From Bacteroidia bacterium (GTDB taxonomy: Bacteria > Bacteroidota > Bacteroidia > Bacteroidales > Prolixibacteraceae): a stretch of DNA of 38,923 nt. The notes under the pieces were generated by a model. It had not been told where the DNA came from. It searched no databases and was given only the letters and a program-made list of their open reading frames with translations. Below are positions 1-8,010 of the stretch, piece after piece. The position numbers and the translations under genes are program-made. How positions within the stretch are numbered: the first letter of the stretch is position 1; each line of letters opens with the position of its first letter. The stretch covers positions 1 through 38,923 of the forward strand of contig JAPLDT010000078.1 of NCBI GenBank assembly GCA_026391315.1, read 5' to 3'.

Positions 1-1571
1 GCAAGGTATTCATCGTAGAAGTTATCCAGCGTCGACAGTATCGGATTGGGAGAGGTCTGTCCAAGACCGCACAATGAGGTGTCTTTGATGACCTTACAAA
101 GTGAACGAAGCCTGGTGAGGTCTTCCTCTGTTCCAAGTCCTTTGGTGATCTTGTCCAAAATTTCAAATAGACGTTTGTTCCCGATTCTGCAGGGTGTGCA
201 CTTTCCGCAAGATTCGTCCAGGGTGAACTCCAGGTAGAATTTTGCTATGGAGACCATACAGTCGTCTTCGTCCATCACGATCATACCTCCCGAGCCCATC
301 ATGGATCCGGCGGCAATCAGGTTGTCATAGTCGATGGGGGTATCCAGAAAGGAGTTGGTCAGACATCCTCCCGATGGACCTCCTGTTTGAACCGCTTTGA
401 ATTTTTTACCACCCTTGATGCCTCCGCCAATGTCAAAGATCACCTCTCGCAGTGTTGTACCCATCGGGACTTCAATGAGACCAACATTGTTGATCTTTCC
501 TGCCAGGGCAAAGACTTTTGTCCCTTTCGACTTCGCGGTACCGATGCTGTTGAAGAAGGAGGCTCCTTTGTTGATGATCACAGGAATGCTGGCAAGGGTT
601 TCTACATTGTTCACCGTAGTTGGTTTACCAAGATATCCCGATTCGGATGGGAAGGGAGGTTTGAAAGTAGGTTCACCACGCAATCCTTCCATGGAGTGAA
701 TCAAGGCCGTCTCTTCGCCACATACGAATGCACCTGCTCCATAACGGAGGGTGATATCGAATGAGAAAGAGGTGCCAAAGATTTCATCCCCGAGCAATCC
801 GTATTCGCGGGCCTGTTTGATGGCTGTTTTGAGTCGCTGGATAGCGAGCGGATATTCGGCACGGATGTAGACCAACCCCTTGGTAGATCCTGTGCAGTAA
901 CCGCAAATGGCCATGGCTTCGATCACCGAATGGGGATCGCCTTCCAGAATTGAACGGTCCATGAAAGCGCCCGGATCGCCTTCATCGGCATTGCAGACTA
1001 CATATTTCTGGTCTGCCTGTGATTTGGAGGTGATTTCCCATTTTAATCCGGTTGGAAACCCGCCGCCGCCTCTGCCGCGTTGGCCCGAAAGTTTAATTTC
1101 GTCGATCACCTGTTGCGGAGTCCTCTCACTCAAGCAAGTGGACAGGGCAGCATAACCATCCCGGGCAATGTATTCGTCAATGTTTTCCGGATTGATGAAC
1201 CCGCAATTCCGCAGGGCGATTCGGACCTGTTTTTTGTAGAAATCCATGTGTTTGGAATCACTGATCGGTTCTTCGGTCTCAGGATCTTTGTAAAGCAGGT
1301 GGTCAACCTTGCGGCCCTTTACAAGATGTTCCTCCACAATGGTGGCGGCATCTTCGGGTTTCACCTGGACATAAAAGGTGTTATCCGGAAGAACTTTAAC
1401 AATAGGGCCTTTTTCACAGAAGCCGAAGCATCCGGTCATGACCACCTGAACATCTTCGTTCAGATCGTTTTTTTCGATCTCAGCCAACAAATTGTCCCTG
1501 ATTTGTTCGCTTTCAGATGATTTGCAACCGGTTCCTCCGCATACCAGGAGGTGCATTTTATAATCTGCCAT
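1..1571 (-). CDS. hydB: NADH-dependent [FeFe]-hydrogenase flavoprotein subunit HydB (NuoF-like), 3' end off window
   Basis: Flavin and NADH-binding subunit of a soluble electron-bifurcating or NADH-linked [FeFe] hydrogenase. About 523 codons are in the window; the C-terminal part is cut by the left edge. Seen: an N-terminal thioredoxin-like [2Fe-2S] domain with C11-x4-C16 and C48-x3-C52; the NuoF FMN/NADH core with RGRGGGGFPTGLKW and NADEGDPGAF; the CGEETALI motif; then ESCGKCTPCRIG plus a fourth Cys in SLCGLGQ, the ligands of the NuoF [4Fe-4S] cluster. Family members usually carry a C-terminal 2[4Fe-4S] ferredoxin domain, which would lie beyond the edge, and the catalytic hydA normally follows. 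The ATG is 18 bases after the ferredoxin stop, so the two are cotranscribed. An alternative is a formate dehydrogenase beta subunit, but the PHP/DRTGG neighbours favour hydrogenase. Confidence 0.93.
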   Translation of the reverse strand, partial: MADYKMHLLVCGGTGCKSSESEQIRDNLLAEIEKNDLNEDVQVVMTGCFGFCEKGPIVKVLPDNTFYVQVKPEDAATIVEEHLVKGRKVDHLLYKDPETEEPISDSKHMDFYKKQVRIALRNCGFINPENIDEYIARDGYAALSTCLSERTPQQVIDEIKLSGQRGRGGGGFPTGLKWEITSKSQADQKYVVCNADEGDPGAFMDRSILEGDPHSVIEAMAICGYCTGSTKGLVYIRAEYPLAIQRLKTAIKQAREYGLLGDEIFGTSFSFDITLRYGAGAFVCGEETALIHSMEGLRGEPTFKPPFPSESGYLGKPTTVNNVETLASIPVIINKGASFFNSIGTAKSKGTKVFALAGKINNVGLIEVPMGTTLREVIFDIGGGIKGGKKFKAVQTGGPSGGCLTNSFLDTPIDYDNLIAAGSMMGSGGMIVMDEDDCMVSIAKFYLEFTLDESCGKCTPCRIGNKRLFEILDKITKGLGTEEDLTRLRSLCKVIKDTSLCGLGQTSPNPILSTLDNFYDEYL

Positions 1572-1589
1572 AACAGTTGATAAAGGTGT

Positions 1590-1985
1590 TTAATTGTCTA
1601 TCGTTCGGTAGTTCACAGGTAAGATACCATCTACCAATTCGTTGTGAATAATGTACTTTTCAATGATTTCGGAAGCCCTGAATTTGTCGACATCGCCAAA
1701 TACAATGGGCTCTTTCCCGGGAAGAGCTACCTCGATGGTGGGTTCCGCATAACAGTATCCCATGCAGCCGGTTTGTGTAACCATTGCCTCTATTGATTGC
1801 TGTTCCAGCTCATCCAACAGAAAATTCATAATCTCTTTTGCACCGGAGGCGATGCCACAGGTCGACATGGCCACCTTGATACGGACGATGTTTTCAGAAT
1901 TGTTGCCACTCTCGCGCAGCTTGATTTTGGCCTGCAAGCCCTCTCTTAATTGCTTTAGATCGTCGAACGATTTGATTTTGTTCAT
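1590..1985 (-). CDS. (2Fe-2S) ferredoxin domain protein of hydrogenase operon
   Basis: A 131-residue thioredoxin-fold ferredoxin of the type found beside NuoF-like hydrogenase subunits; it probably relays electrons to or within the HydB complex in the cytoplasm. Seen: STCGIASGAKE near residue 43 and TQTGCMGYC near residues 73-77. Only three cysteines are present, whereas a [2Fe-2S] site of this fold normally has four, so the fourth ligand is unclear. The first 25 residues are a charged helix. The gene lies 18 bases upstream of hydB and 63 bases after the PHP gene. In related operons a NuoE-like subunit and a histidine-kinase-like ATPase gene usually sit just before this gene; neither is present here. 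Confidence 0.85.
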   Translation of the reverse strand: MNKIKSFDDLKQLREGLQAKIKLRESGNNSENIVRIKVAMSTCGIASGAKEIMNFLLDELEQQSIEAMVTQTGCMGYCYAEPTIEVALPGKEPIVFGDVDKFRASEIIEKYIIHNELVDGILPVNYRTIDN

Positions 1986-2048
1986 CTTAATCTGCTTTAT
2001 GTTGTAATGACTGGTTTTAGCTTTGTGGCCTTTGTGAGACCTTGTTTT

Positions 2049-2789
2049 TCACTCTGATGTAATTCTTCTGCCATCGGCGCCGGTCAGGGCTTTTTTTATC
2101 TCTTCAAAGGATAGATCATTCATTTCAAAGATGGAGCATCCTGAACCAATCTGCTCCGGAGCGTGGGCATCGGATGCCTTTATCAGCGGCATATTGTCGG
2201 CAATCCTGAATCTGTTTCTGATAACAGATTCGTCACTACTGTTCATAATGCCCATAGCATCGCAGGTCAAAGCTTCCGGGACAAATCCCAGTTGGTTAAA
2301 AAGCCCGTACATCGCCCTTTCAATGTGGGCAGGAACGAACAACCCTCCCAGACGGTGAACTTCCTGTTCGACCTGATCGATGCATTGATTGAGGGCAACA
2401 TTCAGGTAGTTTACAAACAGTTTTATGATCTTCTCCTCTTTGTCGACCAGTATCTGGTATCCAAACTGCTCAGGTAGATAAGGAAACAGAGGCAGATGGC
2501 TGTCGATGTATCCTTGAAACCGCTCAAGGGAAGCATTATCCCCAAAGTAAGTCAGACAATGCACTTTCTCACGGGTTGTTACTTCTGCGCCGAACAACAC
2601 AGCCAATCCCTTCTCTTCGGCCAGCTCTTTTACAAGTTTGCAATGAAGCGTTGAGTTGTGGTCGGTGATAGCAATCAGATCAATATTTTTATCTTTTGCA
2701 GCGTTAACAATGTTTACAGGGCTCATATCCAGGCTTGCACAGGCCGACAGGACTGTGTGGATGTGGAGATCTGCCCTGAATTTTTTCAT
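2049..2789 (-). CDS. PHP-domain metal-dependent phosphoesterase
   Basis: 246 residues of the PHP (polymerase and histidinol phosphatase) superfamily, expected to be a small cytoplasmic metal-dependent phosphoesterase. Metal-binding motifs are visible in order: DLHIHT at residues 7-12, AITDHNST around 40-47, the Glu of GAEVTTREKVH near 68-78, PAHIER near 154, and a C-terminal SDAHAPEQ. PHP proteins are regular members of [FeFe]-hydrogenase and NuoEF-type operons, but their exact role there is not known. The ATG overlaps the stop of the DRTGG gene by four bases (ATGA), indicating translational coupling. Substrate cannot be inferred. Confidence 0.88.
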   Translation of the reverse strand: MKKFRADLHIHTVLSACASLDMSPVNIVNAAKDKNIDLIAITDHNSTLHCKLVKELAEEKGLAVLFGAEVTTREKVHCLTYFGDNASLERFQGYIDSHLPLFPYLPEQFGYQILVDKEEKIIKLFVNYLNVALNQCIDQVEQEVHRLGGLFVPAHIERAMYGLFNQLGFVPEALTCDAMGIMNSSDESVIRNRFRIADNMPLIKASDAHAPEQIGSGCSIFEMNDLSFEEIKKALTGADGRRITSE

Positions 2790-3127
2790 TGAACACCTTT
2801 TATCTTCTGGTAAAGCAATCCTGCAATTTCGAAAGTAGACATCGAAGTTCCAAGGACCGGAATATTCACTTCGTTGCTGTTATCGATGGTGTTTTGCTCC
2901 GGCTGCAGTGAACTTACCAACAGGACACAAGCCAATTCCTTCCGGGATGCAATATCCACTATATTTTCGTGAGTCTGCAAGGTAATCCAAACCTTGCCTT
3001 TGGAAGCATTTTCCAATACATCGCTCAATAAATCAGAGACATAACCGCCTGTTATATTGCGGCCGAGACCTTTTCTTCCGGAGAAAATTGCCAGGTTCAA
3101 CTCTTTTGCCAATTCAGAAACATTCAT
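2786..3127 (-). CDS. DRTGG domain protein
   Basis: 113 residues if started at MNVSELAKELN. An in-frame upstream extension to 3199 exists but is poorly conserved in character, with many polar residues and no helix pattern, so 3127 is preferred. The fold matches DRTGG domains, small regulatory modules also found in phosphotransacetylases and in proteins of hydrogenase operons: GGYVSDLLSDVLENASKGKV followed by WITLQTHENIV and a Rossmann-like end GTSMSTFEIAGLLY. It is the first gene of the minus-strand operon and overlaps the PHP gene by four bases. Ligand unknown. Confidence 0.82.
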   Translation of the reverse strand: MNVSELAKELNLAIFSGRKGLGRNITGGYVSDLLSDVLENASKGKVWITLQTHENIVDIASRKELACVLLVSSLQPEQNTIDNSNEVNIPVLGTSMSTFEIAGLLYQKIKGVQ

Positions 3128-3224
3128 TGCGTCGTCCCCTTGTGTTAAAATCATGTGTTGGTATATTATCCCCCCAGAATTGTCCTTTGTTGTTGACACG
3201 GCATTGCCTGAGACTTTTCTGTTG

Positions 3225-3238
3225 TAGATTGCAATCTA
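3225..3238. promoter_or_regulatory. 14-bp perfect palindrome in the divergent hydrogenase/PAS promoter region
   Basis: TAGATTGCAATCTA is its own reverse complement. It lies between the divergently transcribed hydrogenase operon (start 3127) and PAS/phosphatase pair (start 3503). It abuts TATCTTTG at 3239-3246, which matches the Bacteroidetes -7 box TAnnTTTG on the plus strand, although a good -33 box is not visible. The position suits an operator for a dimeric regulator; this is inference. Confidence 0.5.
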
Positions 3239-3336
3239 TATCTTTGTTATTATCAGTATTTTAGTTTGAGATAATAAAGATAATTTAATTATTGAAAATT
3301 TTTGTTCGAATTTCCGAAAAACCATTCAATGAAAAA

Positions 3337-3386
3337 AACTGTTTGTTGCAATTTAACTTATTTAAACTCTTTCAAAACAAACAGTT
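3337..3386. promoter_or_regulatory. 11-bp inverted repeat upstream of the PAS gene
   Basis: AACTGTTTGTT (3337-3347) and AACAAACAGTT (3376-3386) are perfect complements separated by 28 AT-rich bases. A 7-bp outer pair, TTCCGAA (3312-3318) and TTCGGAA (3385-3391), shares its right side. It could be a 5'-UTR hairpin or a spaced operator 117 bases before the PAS start. The rest of 3128-3502 is AT-rich with no gene seen. Confidence 0.4.
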
Positions 3387-3502
3387 CGGAATAATTTGAT
3401 TGTTGAAAAATTATACAGTGACAAAAGTAATCATTCCTAAAACTGTAAAACATGATAATGGTAAGAAATTTGTAATTTAGTGGTTTCAATGCCACTCAAA
3501 CT

Positions 3503-4438
3503 ATGATTTACGAACAAGATGCATTTCTTTCCGGGCTAATCAAGGATCCGGTATTGTCATACAAAATAATTGACCTGCTTCCGTTCCCGATCAATTACCG
3601 CGATGCGGAGGGGTTTTACATCACCTGCAACAAAGCATTTGAGAAATTGCTTGGGATTAGCAGGGAGGAGGTGATTGGGAAATCATACCTGGAATCGCAA
3701 CCCGCTGAGGTCGACGAAATGATGCAGATGAAAGACAAAGAGTTGTTCGATTCTCCGACGGATATCATTTATGAGCACCAGTTCAAAACCACGGATGGAA
3801 CGATGCATGAGATGCTGATATACAAAACTGCCATCCGCAATGATAGTGGGGCATTCGAAGGGATTGTCTCTACTTTGTATGATGTAACCGATCGGCGGAA
3901 GGCTGAGATCAGATCTGAAAAGGCCAAGGAGGCATCCGTCATTGCCTCTGCCATGCTTCAGAAAATCAGGGCCGGCATTGTGATTGTCGACCACAACATG
4001 AAAGTGATTGATTGCAACGAGACTTTTGCCCGGCTGATGGGTGAGGAGTCAGAAGAGTTGTACGAGGCCATCCCCGGACTGCAAGGGGCGGATGTAAAGG
4101 AACTAGTTCCGGAAATTGTCGGGAAAATGTTCTCCGGCTTGCTACATACCGGCGAGGAGATGTTGGAGCGCGACCTGACCTACAAAAATAAACTGCTCCA
4201 TATCTCAATCGTCACCATCTATAAACATAGGGTCGTTGGGGCCATAATCAGAAACCTTTCTTCGCCTAAACTGGTAAGGGAGGAGATCATCAGCAGGGCC
4301 ATGAAGGTGACCAAGCAAAACATTGAGATGGTTCAGCAGGTTGCAACTTTGCTTGCCGAAAATGCTGCCCAGACGGAAGATATGCTCAATTCGATTGTGG
4401 CTGCCTACAAATACGGAGAAGACCGAAAAGATGAGTGA
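3503..4438 (+). CDS. Tandem PAS sensor protein
   Basis: 311 residues with two PAS domains (about 20-135 and 145-250), the first ending in the typical DVTDRRKAE. No kinase, cyclase or HTH domain follows. The C-terminal 55 residues form a helical tail, LVREEIISRAMKVTKQNIEM continuing to about residue 303, of the kind I recall after the PAS domain of sensory [FeFe] hydrogenases (HydS). The hydrogenase core itself is absent. Its stop overlaps the SpoIIE phosphatase start by eight bases, so the two form an operon and probably a sensor/phosphatase pair. Divergence from the hydrogenase operon suggests that it senses redox state or hydrogen-related signals; the ligand is unknown. Confidence 0.85.
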   Translation: MIYEQDAFLSGLIKDPVLSYKIIDLLPFPINYRDAEGFYITCNKAFEKLLGISREEVIGKSYLESQPAEVDEMMQMKDKELFDSPTDIIYEHQFKTTDGTMHEMLIYKTAIRNDSGAFEGIVSTLYDVTDRRKAEIRSEKAKEASVIASAMLQKIRAGIVIVDHNMKVIDCNETFARLMGEESEELYEAIPGLQGADVKELVPEIVGKMFSGLLHTGEEMLERDLTYKNKLLHISIVTIYKHRVVGAIIRNLSSPKLVREEIISRAMKVTKQNIEMVQQVATLLAENAAQTEDMLNSIVAAYKYGEDRKDE

Positions 4439-5615
4439 GTTTCACATCGAAATTGATTTTAGCCAAAAACAACCTTCTGGTCAAATTGTTTGCGGTGATG
4501 TTTTCATCTCCAAACTGATAAAGGAGGACGGTCGTACAATTCTGGTGCTCTCCGATGGAGTTGGCCACGGAGTAAAGGCCAATGTGCTTGCAACCATGAC
4601 GGCCACCATGGCGCTGAGCTATACCGTATTGTACAAAAGGCCGGAGGCTGCAGCCCGGATCATCATGCAGGCTTTGCCCAGTGATAGTGGCGGGGTTAAA
4701 ACCTATGCAACCTTTACCATCATTGAGCTGGAAAGCGATGGCATGGTACGAATAGTCAATTACGACAATCCCAAAAGCGTCATTGTCAGGAATGGAGTTC
4801 CATTTACACCTACCAAAGAGTATCTATTGAATATTACAGGTGTCGAAAATGCAGGCAAGGTTTTGCGATGCAGGGAATTTCGCGCGATGAAAGAGGATCG
4901 GATCGTTTTCATGAGTGACGGGATCACCCAGTCGGGGATGGAAGACGAAAAGATGAAGATGGGGTGGGAACAACCGAATGTTGAAGCTTATGTGGTACAG
5001 CAGCTTGCAAGGAGCAGCGATATTTCTGCCAAACGCCTGAGCAAAAAAATTCTGAACAAAGCGATCCAAAACGATGGTTTTCACCTAAGGGATGATGCAA
5101 GCTGTGGTGTCATCTATTTCAGGGATCCGCGTGAGATGCTGCTGATTACCGGTCCGCCTTTCTTTAAAGCCAAGGACCATGATTTTGCGCAACGAATTCA
5201 TGATTATGAGGGGATCAAGATCGTTTGTGGCGGAACAACAGCCGAGATCATTGCCCGTGAATTGAATCAGGAGATCGAAACTGATATATCGCTCACTACT
5301 CCCTATGCTTTACCAAGATATGTGATGGCTGGGTTTAACCTCGTGACGGAGGGAATTCTTACCATTGGCAAAGTGGAGGAACTGCTTGAAAATTACGACA
5401 GTGAAATTCGCTATGGCAACACACCTGCGGAGGAGATCGTCAAGCAGTTGATGCAGCATGACCGCATAGTTGTTTTGGTAGGCACCCGCATCAACTGGGC
5501 GCACCACGACCCTGATCAGCCGATTGAGATGGAGATCCGGAAGTTTGTGGTGAAACGTATTGTGAAGTTGCTTGAAGAGAAGTTCTTCAAAGAGGTGGTG
5601 ATCAATTTCTATTAA
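4431..5615 (+). CDS. SpoIIE-family PP2C-type serine phosphatase
   Basis: 394 residues. The first 230 form a SpoIIE/RsbU-like PP2C domain: GQIVCGDVF, then LVLSDGVGHG with metal-binding Asp, FMSDGITQSGM, and RDDASCGVIYF. The remaining 165 residues make an extra domain with alternating alpha/beta pattern (LLITGPPFFK, IKIVCGGTTAEIIARELN, RIVVLVGTRINW) that I know only from phosphatases beside hydrogenase genes. The ATG at 4431 is chosen because upstream in-frame codons lie inside the PAS gene and give no conserved sequence. It probably dephosphorylates a serine on a partner switch protein controlled by the PAS protein; no STAS or anti-sigma partner is in the window. Confidence 0.87.
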   Translation: MSEFHIEIDFSQKQPSGQIVCGDVFISKLIKEDGRTILVLSDGVGHGVKANVLATMTATMALSYTVLYKRPEAAARIIMQALPSDSGGVKTYATFTIIELESDGMVRIVNYDNPKSVIVRNGVPFTPTKEYLLNITGVENAGKVLRCREFRAMKEDRIVFMSDGITQSGMEDEKMKMGWEQPNVEAYVVQQLARSSDISAKRLSKKILNKAIQNDGFHLRDDASCGVIYFRDPREMLLITGPPFFKAKDHDFAQRIHDYEGIKIVCGGTTAEIIARELNQEIETDISLTTPYALPRYVMAGFNLVTEGILTIGKVEELLENYDSEIRYGNTPAEEIVKQLMQHDRIVVLVGTRINWAHHDPDQPIEMEIRKFVVKRIVKLLEEKFFKEVVINFY

Positions 5616-5616
5616 G

Positions 5617-5736
5617 AGAGTGCCTAAAGTGCGCTAAAGTGACTAAAGTGCCTAAAGTACTTACGCCACTTGCTATATTTGTCTGTAGTCCATAACTCTA
5701 GGCACTTTAGTCACTTTAGCGCACTTTAGGCACTCT
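5617..5736. repeat. 38-bp perfect inverted repeat filling a convergent gap (CTAAAGTG word family, copy 1)
   Basis: Left arm 5617-5654 and right arm 5699-5736 are perfect reverse complements over 38 bp around a 44-base loop. Each arm is made of tandem variants of the word CTAAAGTG. The arm starts two bases after the phosphatase stop and reaches into the pfkA stop codon, so it fills the convergent gap. The loop carries TTACGC, CACT and TATATTTG (5674-5681), all shared with copy 2 at 35834-35950. It could act as a two-way terminator. Confidence 0.85.
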
Positions 5737-6757
5737 ATGAAGAAAGTATATGTATCGTATCCAACAATTTGGTATTCACCTCTTTGTCGTATTTGATGGC
5801 CCTGTTGAAAGGGGTTAATTCGATCGAATCATTCGAAATTCCTACCATTACACTTTGTTGGTCATCGAGTAGCGCCTCTACAGAAGCAACACCGAGCCGG
5901 CTGGCGAGAATCCTGTCGTAGGCTGTCGGTGATCCACCTCTTTGAATATGACCTAGCACAGTAACCCTTACATCGTATTGCGGATAGTTCTCTTCAACCT
6001 GTTTGGCAATGCCGAAAGCGCCTCCGGGGTTATCACCTTCTGCCACCAGTACAATGGAGGAGTTTTTGCTCTTGCGATAGCCAGATTTGATGTAATTTTC
6101 AAGGGTGGTGATATCTGTATCTGTCTCGGGTATTAATACTGCTTCTGCTCCGGAGGCAATGCCGCCGTTGAGCGCTAAAAATCCGGCATCACGTCCCATT
6201 ACCTCGATAAAGAACAAGCGTTCGTGGGCAGTAGCAGTATCCCTGATCTTGTCGACAGCTTCGATGATGGTATTCAGCGCAGTATCGTAACCTATTGTAT
6301 AATCGGTACCAAAAAGGTCGTTGTCAATTGTTCCGGGTACGCCTACAATTGGGATTCCATATTCCTGGGCAAAAATGCGGGCGCCGGTAAAAGTGCCATC
6401 TCCGCCTATGACGACCAAAGCATCGATTCCTTGTTCTTTCAAGTGTTTGTAGGCTAATTCACGACCCTCTTTCAAATGAAATTCTTTGCATCTGGCAGAT
6501 TTAAGAATGGTTCCTCCCAGTTGGATGATGTTGCTGACATCGCCTGAAGCCATGGGCTTGAAATTGTTCTCTATCAGTCCTTTGTATCCCTGGAAGATAC
6601 CAACAACTTCGCGGCGATAAAAAATGGCTGTTCTGACAACTGCCCTGAGTGCAGCATTCATCCCGGGAGCATCACCTCCGGAGGTAAGTACCCCGATTTT
6701 GCAGATCGGACTGTCTGAATAATCATCCGGATGCGGTGATCTATATTCTTTTGCCAT
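5735..6757 (-). CDS. pfkA: ATP-dependent 6-phosphofructokinase
   Basis: 340 residues; phosphorylates fructose 6-phosphate to fructose 1,6-bisphosphate in glycolysis. Seen: the nucleotide loop [25 protein letters not shown], the catalytic [17 protein letters not shown] and [13 protein letters not shown]. Gly follows GGD and Gly precedes TIDND, the pattern of ATP-dependent rather than pyrophosphate-dependent enzymes. The ATG at 6757 (MAKEYRSP) is chosen; an in-frame extension to 6934 overlaps ispH and is not PFK-like. It lies 62 bases downstream of ispH on the same strand. The stop codon is part of the 38-bp inverted repeat. Confidence 0.96.
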   Translation of the reverse strand: MAKEYRSPHPDDYSDSPICKIGVLTSGGDAPGMNAALRAVVRTAIFYRREVVGIFQGYKGLIENNFKPMASGDVSNIIQLGGTILKSARCKEFHLKEGRELAYKHLKEQGIDALVVIGGDGTFTGARIFAQEYGIPIVGVPGTIDNDLFGTDYTIGYDTALNTIIEAVDKIRDTATAHERLFFIEVMGRDAGFLALNGGIASGAEAVLIPETDTDITTLENYIKSGYRKSKNSSIVLVAEGDNPGGAFGIAKQVEENYPQYDVRVTVLGHIQRGGSPTAYDRILASRLGVASVEALLDDQQSVMVGISNDSIELTPFNRAIKYDKEVNTKLLDTIHILSS

Positions 6758-6769
6758 GATGTTTTTTTG

Positions 6770-6812
6770 CAAAATTAGAAATGAATTCTTGGGAATAGCG
6801 TTTCCAAAGTTA
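6770..6812 (-). promoter_or_regulatory. Possible pfkA promoter -7 boxes
   Basis: Two matches to the Bacteroidetes -7 box TAnnTTTG lie on the minus strand between ispH and pfkA: TAACTTTG (6805-6812) and TAATTTTG (6770-6777). Neither has a clear -33 TTTG at 19-21 bases, so they are only candidates for a separate pfkA transcript. Confidence 0.3.
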
Positions 6813-6819
6813 AGTTTCT

Positions 6820-7692
6820 CTAAACATTTTGGCCGGATTGTATCTGAGTCAGATGACTCGCGACCTCTTCCAGTAGCTGTTTCGGGGTAGATGTTGCACC
6901 GCAAATGCCCACAGAAGCAATATTTTGAAACCAATTTGGGTCTATCTCATTTAATTCGGAAATGAATTTGGTATTTGGGTTGACGGAGGAACAAATATCA
7001 AAAAGCATTTTGCCATTTGAGCTTTTTTTGCCGCTGACAAAAAGTACCAGATCGAAGCGGACCGCAAATTTTTTGATTCCGGGAATCCGGTTAACTACCT
7101 GACGACAGATGGTGTCATGAATTTTGACGGGTACTTTGGTTGTTCTGTTTTTTAACTCTTCGGTCAGGTGATGCAATCCCTCGAGCCCTTTGGTTGTTTG
7201 GGAGTATAGAACGATTGGGCGTGTAAAATCAAGTTGTTCAAGATCTTCTATCCCTTCCACAACAAGGGCATCCCCTTTGGTCTGGCCTACCAGTCCGTTG
7301 ACTTCCGCATGACCTTTTTTACCATAGATGACCAGTTGGGTATTGTCTTTGAAACCACTTTCATAGCTTTTGAGAATTCTCTTCTGCAACTTCAGAACGA
7401 CAGGGCAGGTGGCATCGATCAGTTTGATGTTATTCGCCTGCGCATATTTATATATTTCAGGTGGCTCACCGTGAGCCCGCAACAACACAGTGGTATTGCT
7501 CATGGTGAAAAACTGTTCGTGGGAAATGGTTGTCAACCCTTTCTTCCTCAGTCGTTCCACCTCCGAATTGTTGTGGACAATATCTCCCAGACAAAACAAC
7601 TGCTTGTCCTGTTCGAGCCATTCCTCTGCCCTGCGGATCGCCTCCACAACGCCAAAGCAAAACCCGGAACCTTTGTCGACTTCAATTTTCAA
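6820..7692 (-). CDS. ispH: 4-hydroxy-3-methylbut-2-enyl diphosphate reductase (TTG start)
   Basis: 290 residues; last step of the MEP isoprenoid pathway, making IPP and DMAPP with a [4Fe-4S] cluster. The three cluster cysteines are visible in GFCFGV (residue 12), DATCPVV and [17 protein letters not shown] is also conserved. The first residue is encoded by TTG (7690-7692): the bases before it are CCA, so there is no ATG at the expected place. A good Shine-Dalgarno-like AAAGGAGAG lies six bases upstream. The TTG overlaps the TGA stop of the small gene upstream, so translation is probably coupled to it. Confidence 0.95.
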   Translation of the reverse strand: MKIEVDKGSGFCFGVVEAIRRAEEWLEQDKQLFCLGDIVHNNSEVERLRKKGLTTISHEQFFTMSNTTVLLRAHGEPPEIYKYAQANNIKLIDATCPVVLKLQKRILKSYESGFKDNTQLVIYGKKGHAEVNGLVGQTKGDALVVEGIEDLEQLDFTRPIVLYSQTTKGLEGLHHLTEELKNRTTKVPVKIHDTICRQVVNRIPGIKKFAVRFDLVLFVSGKKSSNGKMLFDICSSVNPNTKFISELNEIDPNWFQNIASVGICGATSTPKQLLEEVASHLTQIQSGQNV

Positions 7693-7916
7693 TGGTAACT
7701 CTCCTTTAAGTCATTTACTGTATAGAGGTCTTCCTCATCTTTTAAATAGGCAAACGATTTTGAGTCTGATACTAAAGTCTGGATTCCTTCCTGAATGATT
7801 TTATCATCAATTTTAGTGAGTAAAAAATCAGCAAAATCGTTTACCTCTTTAATCTTTAAATCAGGTAACTGACTGATTTTCTCAATGGTGCTCTCTATCA
7901 AGATTTGTCTATTCAT
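7689..7916 (-). CDS. Small antitoxin-like protein (DUF2281-type), function unproven
   Basis: 75 residues if started at MNRQILIEST. An upstream in-frame extension to 8000 is possible but lies in AT-rich sequence. The pattern is helix (ESTIEKISQLPDLKIKEVND), FADFLLTKI, a linker, then [18 protein letters not shown]; this resembles small DUF2281/antitoxin-like proteins common in Bacteroidetes. No toxin gene is adjacent. A -7-like TAAATTTG lies at 7932-7939. The gene overlaps the ispH TTG start and sits between cmk and ispH, which in many Bacteroidales are direct neighbours, so it looks inserted. Confidence 0.7.
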   Translation of the reverse strand: MNRQILIESTIEKISQLPDLKIKEVNDFADFLLTKIDDKIIQEGIQTLVSDSKSFAYLKDEEDLYTVNDLKESYH

Positions 7917-8010
7917 AACAATCAATTTTGTCAAATTTACAAAATAGTATCTCAATATTCCAGTTAATTCATGGATGAGAGACAGTTTAAATTTACTCAC
8001 AGAATTGTTG

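Noticed and set aside
5735-5757. Truncation of pfkA by the inverted repeat
   Set aside because: The protein has a normal length (340 residues) and a normal C-terminus; the repeat only takes in the stop codon.
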